From positions 154,794 to 218,793 of the forward strand of contig WJYK01000007.1 of assembly GCA_009668225.1 (NCBI GenBank): a stretch of 64,000 nucleotides of DNA, read 5' to 3'. A program made the position numbers and the translations under genes. The notes under the pieces are model-generated. The model did no database searches and was not told the DNA's origin. It was given only the letters and a program-made list of their open reading frames with translations. Origin of the DNA: Enterobacteriaceae bacterium RIT693. Its GTDB lineage: Bacteria; Pseudomonadota; Gammaproteobacteria; Enterobacterales; Enterobacteriaceae. This document shows, one piece after another, positions 54,548 through 63,241 of this stretch. Position 1 is the first letter of the stretch, and every line of letters begins with the position of its first letter.

Positions 54548-57500
54548 TTAGAACACGCCGGTACTAAGGGCCTGACGCAGCAGATGCGCTTTGTCGTGTG
54601 CCGGGTTAATCGCCAGCAATTCCTCCACCAGTTGATTGAACGTGGCGATATTCCCCAGGCCGAGTTGCCCAAGCGCCTCAACAAACAGACAATGCTGCCT
54701 GCGCGAATCCCCGTTAAGCGCAATCAGGTCCGGCAGAGAAACGGCGAAGAAGTCGGCCTCAACCACGTCTTCCCTGTGCTCCTGAGCCCAGTCGATAAAC
54801 GTCCTGAACTGCTGGTGAGCTACTTCAAGCTCGCCCAGTTGCTTGCAGGCCATGGCCTGATAGAAGAGGTAATCCACCGGCTGATCGTTGTAATAACGCC
54901 CAGCGGCTAAAGAAGTGCCGCCTTTCAACGCCTCCCGGTAGCATGAGTTGGCCATCTCGTTACGCTGCTGAAGCTGGGCGCAGCGGCCAAGCAAATACCA
55001 GATATCGTTGTCGGTTTGCCCGACCAGGCGACCTTCACCGAGGTTTTCCGGGTAGCTCAGCGCCTGTTGTAGCAATTCCTCCGCATGGCCATATTCGCCG
55101 TCAGCCATGTTTGCCAGGGCGCGATGCTGCTGGTTAATCAGATACTGCCCCGTCACTTTGCCTTCGCCCCCTTCCCACGGATGGAACTTGCGCTCCGCCA
55201 GGACGTTAGCGGCTTCGTCGTGCTTGCCGTGAAGGTGCCACAGGCTGAGTAACTCGGCGGTCAGATCGTCACGCTTCAGCGCCACCTCACGTTTCGCCTC
55301 AAGGCGGGCAAGACGCTCATCTGACGAACGGCCGTTCAGCTTAAGCAGGAAGTCGAGTTCGAACAGGAAGCGGGCATTCTCTGGCTCAAGCTCCACCGCA
55401 CGTTGCAGCAGGGCTTCAGCTCGTTTCGCGTCCTGTTCTTTATTCCAGGCATGGATAGCCAGCACGCGCTGGACGGCGGCGAACTCCGGCATCTGCTCTA
55501 CGCAGAACGCCCAGCAGCCAAGAGCTTCAGCATAGCGGCGCTTGCTGTACCAGAAGCAGCCCAGCAGATATTGCGCAAAGCCATCCTGCGGCAAACGCAT
55601 CAGCATCTGCACTTCATCCAGCGTGTTAGGGAAACGAACGCGGGCGGTAAATCTTTCGCGAGCCTGAGCCAGATAGCGCTGCTGTCGTTGCGGGTCGGAT
55701 TCGAGCGAGGCCTGCCACAGCAGCGGCATGGCCTCCTGAGCATTGAGTACCGCCAGCAGCTCACGGGCGGCGGTTTCTGCGCCAAAGCTCATCAGCCAGC
55801 CGGCCAGCACGCTGGCGTTAGTGCCACGCTGCCCGGTGACCTGCAGCAGTTTTTGCTTGTCGCCTTCGTTTTGCGTAATGGCCCAGCGGGCATAATGCAG
55901 GGCATAGCTCAGCGGCCAGGCTGCCAGCTGCTGTTCAGTCCACGCCAGCGCGGCGTTTTTTTCACCCTGCTGATGCAGCGCCAGCGCTTTTAGCGCCATC
56001 GCAAGGTTATTAGAGGCGTTGAACTGCAGGCTTTGGGACACCAGCGTTAATGCGCGAGCGGTTTCCCCTTTGCGCATCGCCAGGCGTGCCAGGGCATAAA
56101 ATGCCGCATCCCGGCAGTTGCCGCTCCAGCTTGCCTTGTAGTAATCGTCGAAGGCTCCTTCGTCGTCTCCCAGACGCTCTTTCGCCGAGCCTCGCAGCTG
56201 GCTGGCATCGCCGTTTTGCGGGTTTTTGTTCAGGCGATGGGCGCGTTTCAGCGCCGCATCGGCATGCTCTTTCGCCTTCTGCCAGTTACCCCGGTTAAAT
56301 TCGAGCGTCCCCTGCGCGACGTTGCTGCGGTAATCGAGCGGATCAATGTCCAGCGCTCGCTGGTAATAGTCGAAGGCCGAACGGCTGGCGTGCAGATACT
56401 GTTCCAGATGCTGCCCGATGAAATAAAGCTCATCGCAGTTATCAATCTGTTCGGGCTTAGCCGGCGCCTGCGCCGCCTGAGGCAAAGGCAGCTCTTCAGC
56501 AATGTGTTCGAGGTAGCTGAGCAGCGCTTCGCCACGTTCGTTAAGCAAGGTGAGCGTTAACCGCTGTGGCCAGTCGTCCGCCAGCTGATGCTGCCAGGCT
56601 TCCGCCGGCTTCAGGCTCAACGGAGATTGCCATAGGATTTGACCATCGCTTTCAAGGCGCAGCGTGACCTGCTCCAGCGGGGAAATCGCATAGACGCCAA
56701 GCGCTAACTTCCCTTGCTGGCGTTCGAGCTTGATTGCCGCCTCGGTATTGGCATTTTGCAGCGTGCCCAGCTTGCTGTAAGGCAGGAAGTTTTGCACAAA
56801 CACTTTTTCTTCAAACGGCGCCAGCCAGGTGAAGTCCGGCTGGTTGTCGGTGAACACGCCGGTCATTAGCTCAATGTACGGGCCGTTGGTGTCGGTCAGG
56901 TTGCGATCCCAGGCCAGGCCAAAGTCGCAGTTGCCCCAGGTCCACTGCTTTTTGCCCGGTGACACATGGTGATCGGCAATGTGCAGCAGCCCACCCTGCT
57001 CGCCGTGGTGATAAGCCCCCACGAAATCGTAATCGGACTTGTCGGCCATAAAGGAGGTTGGCACAGGAATATTTTTGTAGCGGGAGATGTCCACGCCTGC
57101 GGAGTAATCCACCTTGTAATAGGTGCCGTGGGCAATCGGGAAAGCGGAAACGTCGCGCTTGCCGTGGTCAAACACCGCGGTAACGTCCGGCGGGAACACG
57201 CTTTGGTGCTCGTCACCGCCCTTCACCGCCGGGTTAGCCCACCACAGGAAGTGGCGCGGCGTGGCGTTGCCGTTAAAGACTTTACCGGTAATTTCAATCA
57301 GCGCTTTTTCAGGGTAAAGCGTAAAGCCGGTCATCACCTGCAGGCCGCGCATAGGCTCAACTTCACCCAGCCAGACGGTTTGCGCCCCGCTTTCGTGCTG
57401 CTGGAAGGTTACATCCACCGGCATGAAGGTGGTCGGGCGGTGGTGCTGCGGCCAGTTAAATTCGATCCCGCCGGAAATCCACGGCCCCACCAGGCCAACC

Positions 57501-57811
57501 AGAGCAGGTTTTACCACCTCGTTGTAGTAAACGAAGTCGCGCTCCATCACTTTATCCCAGGCGCGATGAATTCGTCCGCCCAGCTCCGGCAGCAGCATGA
57601 CGCGAATAAAATCATTCTCCAGCCATACCGCCTGATACTCACGCATTTCGCGCTTGCCGGTCAGCGTATCAATCACACCGTAAGGGTAAACCGCACCGGA
57701 AGAGCCCTGGTAGACGCGATGCTCGAGGAACATCGGGTTAGGGTCTTCTGCGCCGGTGGTCCATGTGGGGAGTGAAATCGTTTCCTGCCAGACTTTTACC
57801 GCTCCGTACAT
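54548..57811 (-). CDS. yphG: DUF5107 domain/TPR protein, YphG-like
   Basis: 1087 residues from MYGAVKVWQETISLPTW at 57811, after GGAGAG; 15 codons upstream are unsupported. The N-terminal roughly 420 residues are the DUF5107 fold (LLPELGGRIHRAWDKV, GGIEFNWPQHHRP, FLWWANPAVKGGDEHQSVFPP), which resembles mutarotase-like beta sandwiches. The remainder is an array of TPR repeats. Function unknown; the N-terminal domain probably binds or acts on a carbohydrate. It is the first gene of the yphG-MFS-yphB operon, divergent from the ROK regulator gene. Confidence 0.88.
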   Translation of the reverse strand: MYGAVKVWQETISLPTWTTGAEDPNPMFLEHRVYQGSSGAVYPYGVIDTLTGKREMREYQAVWLENDFIRVMLLPELGGRIHRAWDKVMERDFVYYNEVVKPALVGLVGPWISGGIEFNWPQHHRPTTFMPVDVTFQQHESGAQTVWLGEVEPMRGLQVMTGFTLYPEKALIEITGKVFNGNATPRHFLWWANPAVKGGDEHQSVFPPDVTAVFDHGKRDVSAFPIAHGTYYKVDYSAGVDISRYKNIPVPTSFMADKSDYDFVGAYHHGEQGGLLHIADHHVSPGKKQWTWGNCDFGLAWDRNLTDTNGPYIELMTGVFTDNQPDFTWLAPFEEKVFVQNFLPYSKLGTLQNANTEAAIKLERQQGKLALGVYAISPLEQVTLRLESDGQILWQSPLSLKPAEAWQHQLADDWPQRLTLTLLNERGEALLSYLEHIAEELPLPQAAQAPAKPEQIDNCDELYFIGQHLEQYLHASRSAFDYYQRALDIDPLDYRSNVAQGTLEFNRGNWQKAKEHADAALKRAHRLNKNPQNGDASQLRGSAKERLGDDEGAFDDYYKASWSGNCRDAAFYALARLAMRKGETARALTLVSQSLQFNASNNLAMALKALALHQQGEKNAALAWTEQQLAAWPLSYALHYARWAITQNEGDKQKLLQVTGQRGTNASVLAGWLMSFGAETAARELLAVLNAQEAMPLLWQASLESDPQRQQRYLAQARERFTARVRFPNTLDEVQMLMRLPQDGFAQYLLGCFWYSKRRYAEALGCWAFCVEQMPEFAAVQRVLAIHAWNKEQDAKRAEALLQRAVELEPENARFLFELDFLLKLNGRSSDERLARLEAKREVALKRDDLTAELLSLWHLHGKHDEAANVLAERKFHPWEGGEGKVTGQYLINQQHRALANMADGEYGHAEELLQQALSYPENLGEGRLVGQTDNDIWYLLGRCAQLQQRNEMANSCYREALKGGTSLAAGRYYNDQPVDYLFYQAMACKQLGELEVAHQQFRTFIDWAQEHREDVVEADFFAVSLPDLIALNGDSRRQHCLFVEALGQLGLGNIATFNQLVEELLAINPAHDKAHLLRQALSTGVF

Positions 57812-57848
57812 AGCAACTCTCCAGTAAACAAATAACAGTGAATGGGGT

Positions 57849-57867
57849 GTTGCCAACAGTTTGAAAC
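57849..57867. promoter_or_regulatory. Candidate ROK-regulator operator between yphG and yphH
   Basis: Two adjacent odd palindromes, GTTGCCAAC (57849-57857) and GTTTGAAAC (57859-57867), lie 10 bases apart. Read on the minus strand they form tandem CTGTTNNNAA units. This places them one helical turn apart, as for a repressor dimer pair, in the divergent promoter gap of 115 bases. Binding by YphH is inference. Confidence 0.4.
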
Positions 57868-57926
57868 AGCCTCTTATGATTTAATCGCTTAATGCTCACG
57901 CAATACAGTTAACGAGGTTTAGTGAA

Positions 57927-59120
57927 ATGCAGGAGTCAGGTCTCAACAATCAGCGGGTGCGCCAGCTCAATCGGCAAACCCTGATGAAGCTGGTATGGCG
58001 GCACAAGCGGCTGAGTAAATCGCAGTTTGCCCAGCATACCGGGCTGTCTATACCTGCGGTGAGCAACATCCTTGAAGAACTGGTGGAAGAGGGAAAGCTC
58101 AGCCATTCCAGCGAAAACCTCAGCAGCCGGGGGCTTAACGGCGGCAGCTATCAGATCCCACCGGAGGGGGATTACATTCTTTGCATGAACGTCACCCCCA
58201 CCAGCATTGAAAGCCAGCTCTGTAGCGCGCAGCTCTCGCCAATAGAGGCGTTTGAACGTCGTTCAATTTCCGCCCCGTCTCCCCAGGCTTTATTAACCGT
58301 AATTGAAGCCATCTGGCATCAGCGGCGCAAAAGCTGGCCGAAGAAAACCATTAACCTTGCGCTGGGGATCCATGGGCAGGTCGATCCGGTTACCGGCGTG
58401 TCGCAGACCATGCCCCAGGCTCCGTGGCGCGAGGCGGTGGAAATTAAGTATCTGCTGGAAGAAAAGCTCGGCGTCACGGTGCTGCTGGATAACGACTGCG
58501 TGATGCTGGCGCTGGCGGAGAAATGGCAAAACGCCGGGAATCGGGAGGATTTTTGTGTGCTCAATGTCGACTACGGCATCGGCTCGTCGTTCGTTATCAA
58601 CGGGCAAATTTATCGCGGCAATCTCTACGGCAGCGGACAGATTGGCCACACTATCGTCAACCCCGACGGCATGGCGTGCGACTGCGGCCGCTATGGCTGC
58701 CTGGAGACCGTGGCCTCGCTAAGTGCGCTAAAAAAACAGGCCCGCATCTGGCTCAAAACGCATCCCGAGGCGCAGCATCATGACCCGGAAAGGCTAACCT
58801 CCCGGCAGCTGGTTCAGGCGCTGCATGCAGGTGATGAAAGAGTGGCTCGCTGGGTGGAAGATTCAGCCAATGCGATTGGGCTTAGCCTGTATAACTTCCT
58901 TAATATCCTCAACATTAATCAAATCTGGTTCTATGGACGCAGCTGTGAGTTTGGTGACCGCTGGCTGAACACGATTAAGCAGCGCATCGGCTTTACACCG
59001 TTCGATCATGGCGATGCCTTAAACACTCATGCTACGCAGATAAATTTCGGCCAACTTACGCGCGCGCAGCAGGTCATGGGGATAGGGTATTTATATGCTG
59101 AAGCCGAGTTGATGGAATAA
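57927..59120 (+). CDS. yphH: ROK family transcriptional regulator, YphH-like
   Basis: 397 residues: an N-terminal MarR-like HTH (KSQFAQHTGLSIPAVSNILEEL, about 30-52), then a ROK sugar-kinase-like domain. The DNDCVMLALAEKW motif and the zinc site CDCGRYGCLE are present. ROK repressors release DNA on binding a sugar or sugar phosphate. It is divergent from yphG and sits where E. coli YphH does, before glyA, so it is the likely regulator of the yph operon. Confidence 0.9.
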   Translation: MQESGLNNQRVRQLNRQTLMKLVWRHKRLSKSQFAQHTGLSIPAVSNILEELVEEGKLSHSSENLSSRGLNGGSYQIPPEGDYILCMNVTPTSIESQLCSAQLSPIEAFERRSISAPSPQALLTVIEAIWHQRRKSWPKKTINLALGIHGQVDPVTGVSQTMPQAPWREAVEIKYLLEEKLGVTVLLDNDCVMLALAEKWQNAGNREDFCVLNVDYGIGSSFVINGQIYRGNLYGSGQIGHTIVNPDGMACDCGRYGCLETVASLSALKKQARIWLKTHPEAQHHDPERLTSRQLVQALHAGDERVARWVEDSANAIGLSLYNFLNILNINQIWFYGRSCEFGDRWLNTIKQRIGFTPFDHGDALNTHATQINFGQLTRAQQVMGIGYLYAEAELME

Positions 59121-59222
59121 AACATTCACTAACACAAACAATATGGTAGAGACGTAGCGGCAATGGCAGGCTCGGGTTTTGTGTATTAACTTTAACTTGA
59201 GTCCACTACAGGCGAGCCCGCT

Positions 59223-59645
59223 ATGAACACACTACGCTATTTCGATTTTGGTCAATCACGTTCTCTGATCCTGCTTATTGCTCGTATTGCGTTGATTCTG
59301 CTGTTCATTATTTTCGGCCTGCCGAAGATCAGCGGATTCAGCGGCACCGTTGAGTATATGGCCCATCTTGGTACTCCCTTACCAACGCTTGCTGCCACAA
59401 TTGCGGTCTTTATGGAAGTCGTTGCCGCTATCCTGGTCATTATTGGGTTCTTTACCCGTCCGCTGGCCATTTTGTTTGTGTTTTATACCCTCGGGACGGC
59501 GATTATCGGCCACCACTACTGGAATATGACCGGCGACGCGGTGATGCCGAATATGATTAACTTCTATAAAAACATCAGCATAGCTGGCGGATTCCTGCTG
59601 CTTGCGGTCGCTGGTCCGGGCGCAATTTCCGTAGACAGGCGCTAA
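59223..59645 (+). CDS. yphA: DoxX family inner-membrane protein YphA
   Basis: 140 residues with four hydrophobic segments typical of DoxX ([39 protein letters not shown]). It matches E. coli YphA, whose function is unknown; in other bacteria DoxX proteins are linked to redox homeostasis. It lies 102 bases after yphH on the same strand, whereas in E. coli it stands before yphB at the other end of the locus. It is followed by a strong terminator. Confidence 0.9.
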   Translation: MNTLRYFDFGQSRSLILLIARIALILLFIIFGLPKISGFSGTVEYMAHLGTPLPTLAATIAVFMEVVAAILVIIGFFTRPLAILFVFYTLGTAIIGHHYWNMTGDAVMPNMINFYKNISIAGGFLLLAVAGPGAISVDRR

Positions 59646-59662
59646 AAATCATCCATTACCCA

Positions 59663-59684
59663 GGCCGCTCGCGCGGCCTTTTTT
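59663..59684 (+). terminator. Terminator of yphA
   Basis: GGCCGC / GCGGCC stem (59663-59668 with 59673-59678), TCGC loop, followed by TTTTTT. Confidence 0.92.
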
Positions 59685-59882
59685 ATCGGTGACAAACAGC
59701 CGTACTATTTGGGGCAAAACATTTACAAAGTGTTCCACAAGACATCTCTCGATCGCATGAAATGCCGGCAACAGGCAACAAACGCATGGGAAACCTGCGC
59801 CAAAAAATGGGGCCTGAAAGAAACGGTAGTATCCCCGGCGGCAAGGCCGGTTCAAGCCAGACCTTGCTCCATAAATGCGAAA
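59685..59882. other. Intergenic stretch yphA-glyA without a supported gene
   Basis: About 200 bases begin with a copy of the CAAACAGCCG repeat. A plus-strand frame at 59709 runs through the glyA terminator and into antisense glyA; it has no Shine-Dalgarno and no family. The stretch from 59745 to 59870 shows no clear structure and no gene I can support. Confidence 0.5.
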
Positions 59883-59906
59883 GGCTCCCAACCGGGAGCC
59901 TTTTTT
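59883..59906. terminator. glyA terminator
   Basis: GGCTCCC / GGGAGCC stem (59883-59889 with 59894-59900), AACC loop, 16 bases after the glyA stop. The six-T run is on the plus strand; the minus strand has only TTT, so it may serve both directions with unequal strength. Confidence 0.8.
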
Positions 59907-59922
59907 CATTCCAGTTTAACGA

Positions 59923-61176
59923 TTATGCGTAAACCGGGAAGCGGGCACAGATATCCAGCACTTTACTTTTAACGCGCTCAATGACCGCTTCGTCATTGAT
60001 GTTGTCCAAAACGTCACACATCCAACCGGCCAGTTCTTTCACTTCTGCTTCTTTAAAGCCGCGGCGAGTCACAGCCGGAGAACCGATACGGATACCGGAA
60101 GTCACGAACGGGCTCTTCGGATCGTTCGGTACGCTGTTTTTGTTCACGGTGATATTGGCGCGGCCCAGGGCAGCATCCGCTTCTTTACCGGTCAGGTTTT
60201 TGTCCACCAGATCCAGCAGGAACAGGTGGTTTTCAGTCCCGCCGGAGACCACTTTGTAGCCACGGTTCAGGAACACTTCCACCATCGCTTTGGCGTTTTT
60301 GGCAACCTGCTGCTGGTAAACCTTGAACTCTGGCTCCATGGCTTCTTTCAGCGCTACGGCTTTCGCGGCGATCACGTGCATCAGCGGGCCGCCCTGCGCG
60401 CTTGGGAATACGGCAGAGTTCAGTTTCTTGTAAAGATCTTCGTCGCCACCCTTCGCCAGGATCAGGCCACCGCGTGGACCCGCCAGGGTTTTGTGGGTGG
60501 TCGTGGTCACAACGTGAGCGTGTGGAACCGGGTTCGGGTAAACGTCTGCGGCAATCAGACCCGCAACGTGCGCCATGTCAACGAACAGGTAAGCGCCGAT
60601 GCTGTCTGCGATTTCACGCATTTTTGCCCAGTCAACAATGCCGGAGTAGGCAGAGAAGCCACCGATGATCATCTTCGGCTTGTGCTCTTTAGCCTGCTTC
60701 GCCATGTCTTCGTAGTCAATTTTACCGGACTCATCAATACCGTAAGGGATGATGTTGTACAGTTTTCCGGAGAAGTTAACCGGGGAGCCATGAGTCAGGT
60801 GGCCGCCCTGCGCCAGGTTCATACCCAGCACGGTATCGCCCGGCTGCAGCAGCGCGGTATATACCGCGAAGTTAGCCTGGGAGCCAGAGTGCGGCTGCAC
60901 GTTTGCATAGTCGGCGCCAAACAGCGCTTTCGCACGGTCAATGGCCAGCTGCTCAACGATATCCACGTATTCGCAACCGCCGTAGTAACGTTTGCCAGGG
61001 TAACCTTCAGCATATTTGTTAGTCAGCTGAGAACCCTGAGCCTGCATCACGCGTGGGCTGGTGTAGTTTTCGGAGGCGATCAGTTCAATGTGCTCTTCCT
61101 GACGTACTTTCTCTTGCTCCATGGCCTGCCACAGTTCGGCATCGTAATCGGCAATGTTCATTTCACGCTTTAACAT
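59923..61176 (-). CDS. glyA: Serine hydroxymethyltransferase
   Basis: 417 residues from [16 protein letters not shown] at 61176, identical in length to E. coli. The PLP lysine lies in [16 protein letters not shown] (near 229). It converts serine and tetrahydrofolate to glycine and methylene-THF, the main one-carbon source. It is divergent from hmp. A PurR-type box lies in its upstream region, in keeping with the known purine repression of glyA. Confidence 0.98.
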   Translation of the reverse strand: MLKREMNIADYDAELWQAMEQEKVRQEEHIELIASENYTSPRVMQAQGSQLTNKYAEGYPGKRYYGGCEYVDIVEQLAIDRAKALFGADYANVQPHSGSQANFAVYTALLQPGDTVLGMNLAQGGHLTHGSPVNFSGKLYNIIPYGIDESGKIDYEDMAKQAKEHKPKMIIGGFSAYSGIVDWAKMREIADSIGAYLFVDMAHVAGLIAADVYPNPVPHAHVVTTTTHKTLAGPRGGLILAKGGDEDLYKKLNSAVFPSAQGGPLMHVIAAKAVALKEAMEPEFKVYQQQVAKNAKAMVEVFLNRGYKVVSGGTENHLFLLDLVDKNLTGKEADAALGRANITVNKNSVPNDPKSPFVTSGIRIGSPAVTRRGFKEAEVKELAGWMCDVLDNINDEAVIERVKSKVLDICARFPVYA

Positions 61177-61295
61177 TCGCATCTCCTGACTCAGCTAACG
61201 GTAAAAATTTTACTGCAATGAGGGGGCCCTTTTGGGCGACGGGCAACAGTGTAAACCGAAACCCTTCCTGGTGATAGGGCTTGACAGAGGTTTTT

Positions 61296-61311
61296 ACGCA
61301 AACGATTACCC
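61296..61311 (-). promoter_or_regulatory. PurR box upstream of glyA
   Basis: ACGCAAACGATTACCC matches the PurR operator core (ACGCAAACG-TTTNCGT type) except at the last bases. It lies about 120 bases upstream of the glyA start, where E. coli also has a PurR site. Confidence 0.7.
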
Positions 61312-61450
61312 AGGCATGAAATCAGGCTTTCAGGCAATAAAAGAAGCGTTATTTTGGCGGATATTTCTTCATCAACGAGATGCGTATTTTTCATGTTCTG
61401 TGACCTCAGTCGTTAACAACGATAACCCATTTACAACATAAGGCCATTTC

Positions 61451-61476
61451 TATAAGATGCATTTTAAATGCAATTT
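61451..61476 (+). promoter_or_regulatory. hmp promoter with NsrR operator
   Basis: AAGATGCATTT-TA-AATGCAATTT (61454-61476) is a close match to the NsrR palindrome (AAGATGCATTT and its inverse). It overlaps the -10-like TATAAG at 61451-61456, as in E. coli hmp. Nitric oxide destroys the NsrR cluster and relieves repression. Confidence 0.75.
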
Positions 61477-61504
61477 ATACATTAAGCTGTTTATGGAGAC
61501 CGCC

Positions 61505-62695
61505 ATGCTAGACGCACAAACCATCGCTGTTGTTAAGTCGACTATCCCTCTGCTGGCCGCAACCGGCCCAAAACTCACCGCACATTTCTACGAGCGGATG
61601 TTCAGTCATAACCCTGAGCTGAAAGAGATCTTTAACATGAGCAACCAGCGCAACGGCGACCAGCGTGAAGCGCTGTTCAACGCCATTTGCGCTTATGCAA
61701 CAAACATTGAAAACCTTGCCGCGCTGCTGCCTGCGGTAGAGAAAATCGCCCAGAAGCACACCACCTTCCAGATAAAGCCAGAGCAGTACAACATTGTTGG
61801 CGGCCACCTGCTGGCAACGCTCGACGAACTGTTCAGTCCTGGCCAGAAAGTGCTGGATGCCTGGGGCAAAGCCTATGGCGTTTTGGCTCAGGTATTTATT
61901 ACCCGCGAGTCAGAAATTTACCAGGACAATGCGGCTAAACAGGGGGGCTGGGAAGGCACACGCCCCTTCACCATCGTTGAGAAAAAAGAGCAAAGTTCCC
62001 TGATAACCAGCTTTGAACTGATTCCTCTCGACGGCGGCCCGGTGGCGGATTATCAACCGGGGCAATACCTTGGCGTCTGGCTGAAGCCTGCCGGTTTTCC
62101 GCATCAGGAAATTCGCCAGTACTCTTTGACCCGCCAGCCGAACGGCAAAAGCTACCGCATCGCCGTTAAGCGTGAAAATAAAGGTATGGTCTCAAACTGG
62201 CTGCACAATCATGCTCAGGCGGGGGATCGCGTGCATCTTGCCTCACCGGCAGGTGATTTCTTTATGGACGTCAAACCAGAAACGCCGGTGACGCTGATTT
62301 CCGCAGGCGTTGGCCAAACGCCAATGCTCGCGATGCTCGACACGCTGGCCAACAGCGGCCATCAGGCGCAGGTAAACTGGCTGCACGCTGCCGAACATGG
62401 CGAGGTCCACGCGTTTAACGAAGAAGTGAAAGGGCTTGGCGCTAAGCTGCCGAAGTTTGAAAGCCATGTCTGGTACCGCGAGCCGTCCGCACTGGATCGT
62501 GAACAGGCGCGTTTTAACCGCACAGGGCTGATGAATTTGCTGGAAATTGAAGGGCAATTAAGCGACCCGGCGATGCAGTTCTACCTCTGCGGCCCGATAG
62601 GCTTTATGCGCTTTGCCGCGGAACAGCTGGTGAAGATTGGCGTGGATAAAGACAGCATTCACTATGAGTGTTTTGGCCCGCACAAGGTGATGTAG
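61505..62695 (+). CDS. hmp: Flavohaemoglobin / nitric oxide dioxygenase
   Basis: 396 residues from [17 protein letters not shown] at 61505 (GGAGA upstream), the same length as E. coli Hmp; 16 upstream in-frame codons overlap the NsrR operator and are rejected. An N-terminal globin domain has proximal haem His85 (AQKHTTF). The FAD domain contains RQYSLTR and the NAD domain [14 protein letters not shown]. It oxidises NO to nitrate with O2 and NAD(P)H. It is divergent from glyA and followed by a repeat element. Confidence 0.97.
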   Translation: MLDAQTIAVVKSTIPLLAATGPKLTAHFYERMFSHNPELKEIFNMSNQRNGDQREALFNAICAYATNIENLAALLPAVEKIAQKHTTFQIKPEQYNIVGGHLLATLDELFSPGQKVLDAWGKAYGVLAQVFITRESEIYQDNAAKQGGWEGTRPFTIVEKKEQSSLITSFELIPLDGGPVADYQPGQYLGVWLKPAGFPHQEIRQYSLTRQPNGKSYRIAVKRENKGMVSNWLHNHAQAGDRVHLASPAGDFFMDVKPETPVTLISAGVGQTPMLAMLDTLANSGHQAQVNWLHAAEHGEVHAFNEEVKGLGAKLPKFESHVWYREPSALDREQARFNRTGLMNLLEIEGQLSDPAMQFYLCGPIGFMRFAAEQLVKIGVDKDSIHYECFGPHKVM

Positions 62696-62708
62696 TTCAG
62701 TACTAATT

Positions 62709-62824
62709 CCCCTCACCCCAGCCCTCTCCCCAAAGGGGCGAGGGGGTAAAAAAAACCGTTTATGCCAAAGAGGCAAGTAAGTCGTTTTCCCCTCTCCCTT
62801 CCAGGGAGAGGGTCAGGGTGAGGG
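62709..62824. repeat. GC-rich intergenic inverted-repeat element, copy 2
   Basis: Left arm CCCCTCACCCCAGCCCTCTC... (62709-62745) and right arm ending GGGAGAGGGTCAGGGTGAGG (62788-62824) are complementary, with a spacer of about 45 bases. The right arm plus GTAAAAACC is the reverse complement of the left end of copy 1 at 38778, so the two copies are in opposite orientation. It lies between convergent hmp and glnB and may also terminate both. Confidence 0.8.
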
Positions 62825-62836
62825 TAAAAACCTAAA

Positions 62837-63211
<375 letters not shown>

Positions 63212-63241
63212 TTAGTAATCGGTTGCTCACACTACCACAGC

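Larger units (their letters stand above)
61177..61504. promoter_or_regulatory. Divergent control region glyA-hmp (328 bases)
   Basis: This region holds the PurR-type box (61296-61311) and AT-rich sequence for glyA on the left, and the NsrR-type operator with an overlapping -10 for hmp on the right. A MetR pattern (TGAA-N5-TTCA) was looked for; the only near match, at 61317-61332, has the wrong spacing. No ORF is supported in it. Confidence 0.6.

Noticed and set aside
59709..59972. 87-codon plus-strand ORF after yphA
   Set aside because: It reads through the glyA terminator hairpin and into antisense glyA, has no ribosome-binding site, and its 5' part lies in a dispersed repeat.
61317..61332. 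TGAA...TTCA pattern as a MetR site for glyA
   Set aside because: The spacing is 8 rather than 5 bases between half-sites, so it does not fit the MetR consensus.
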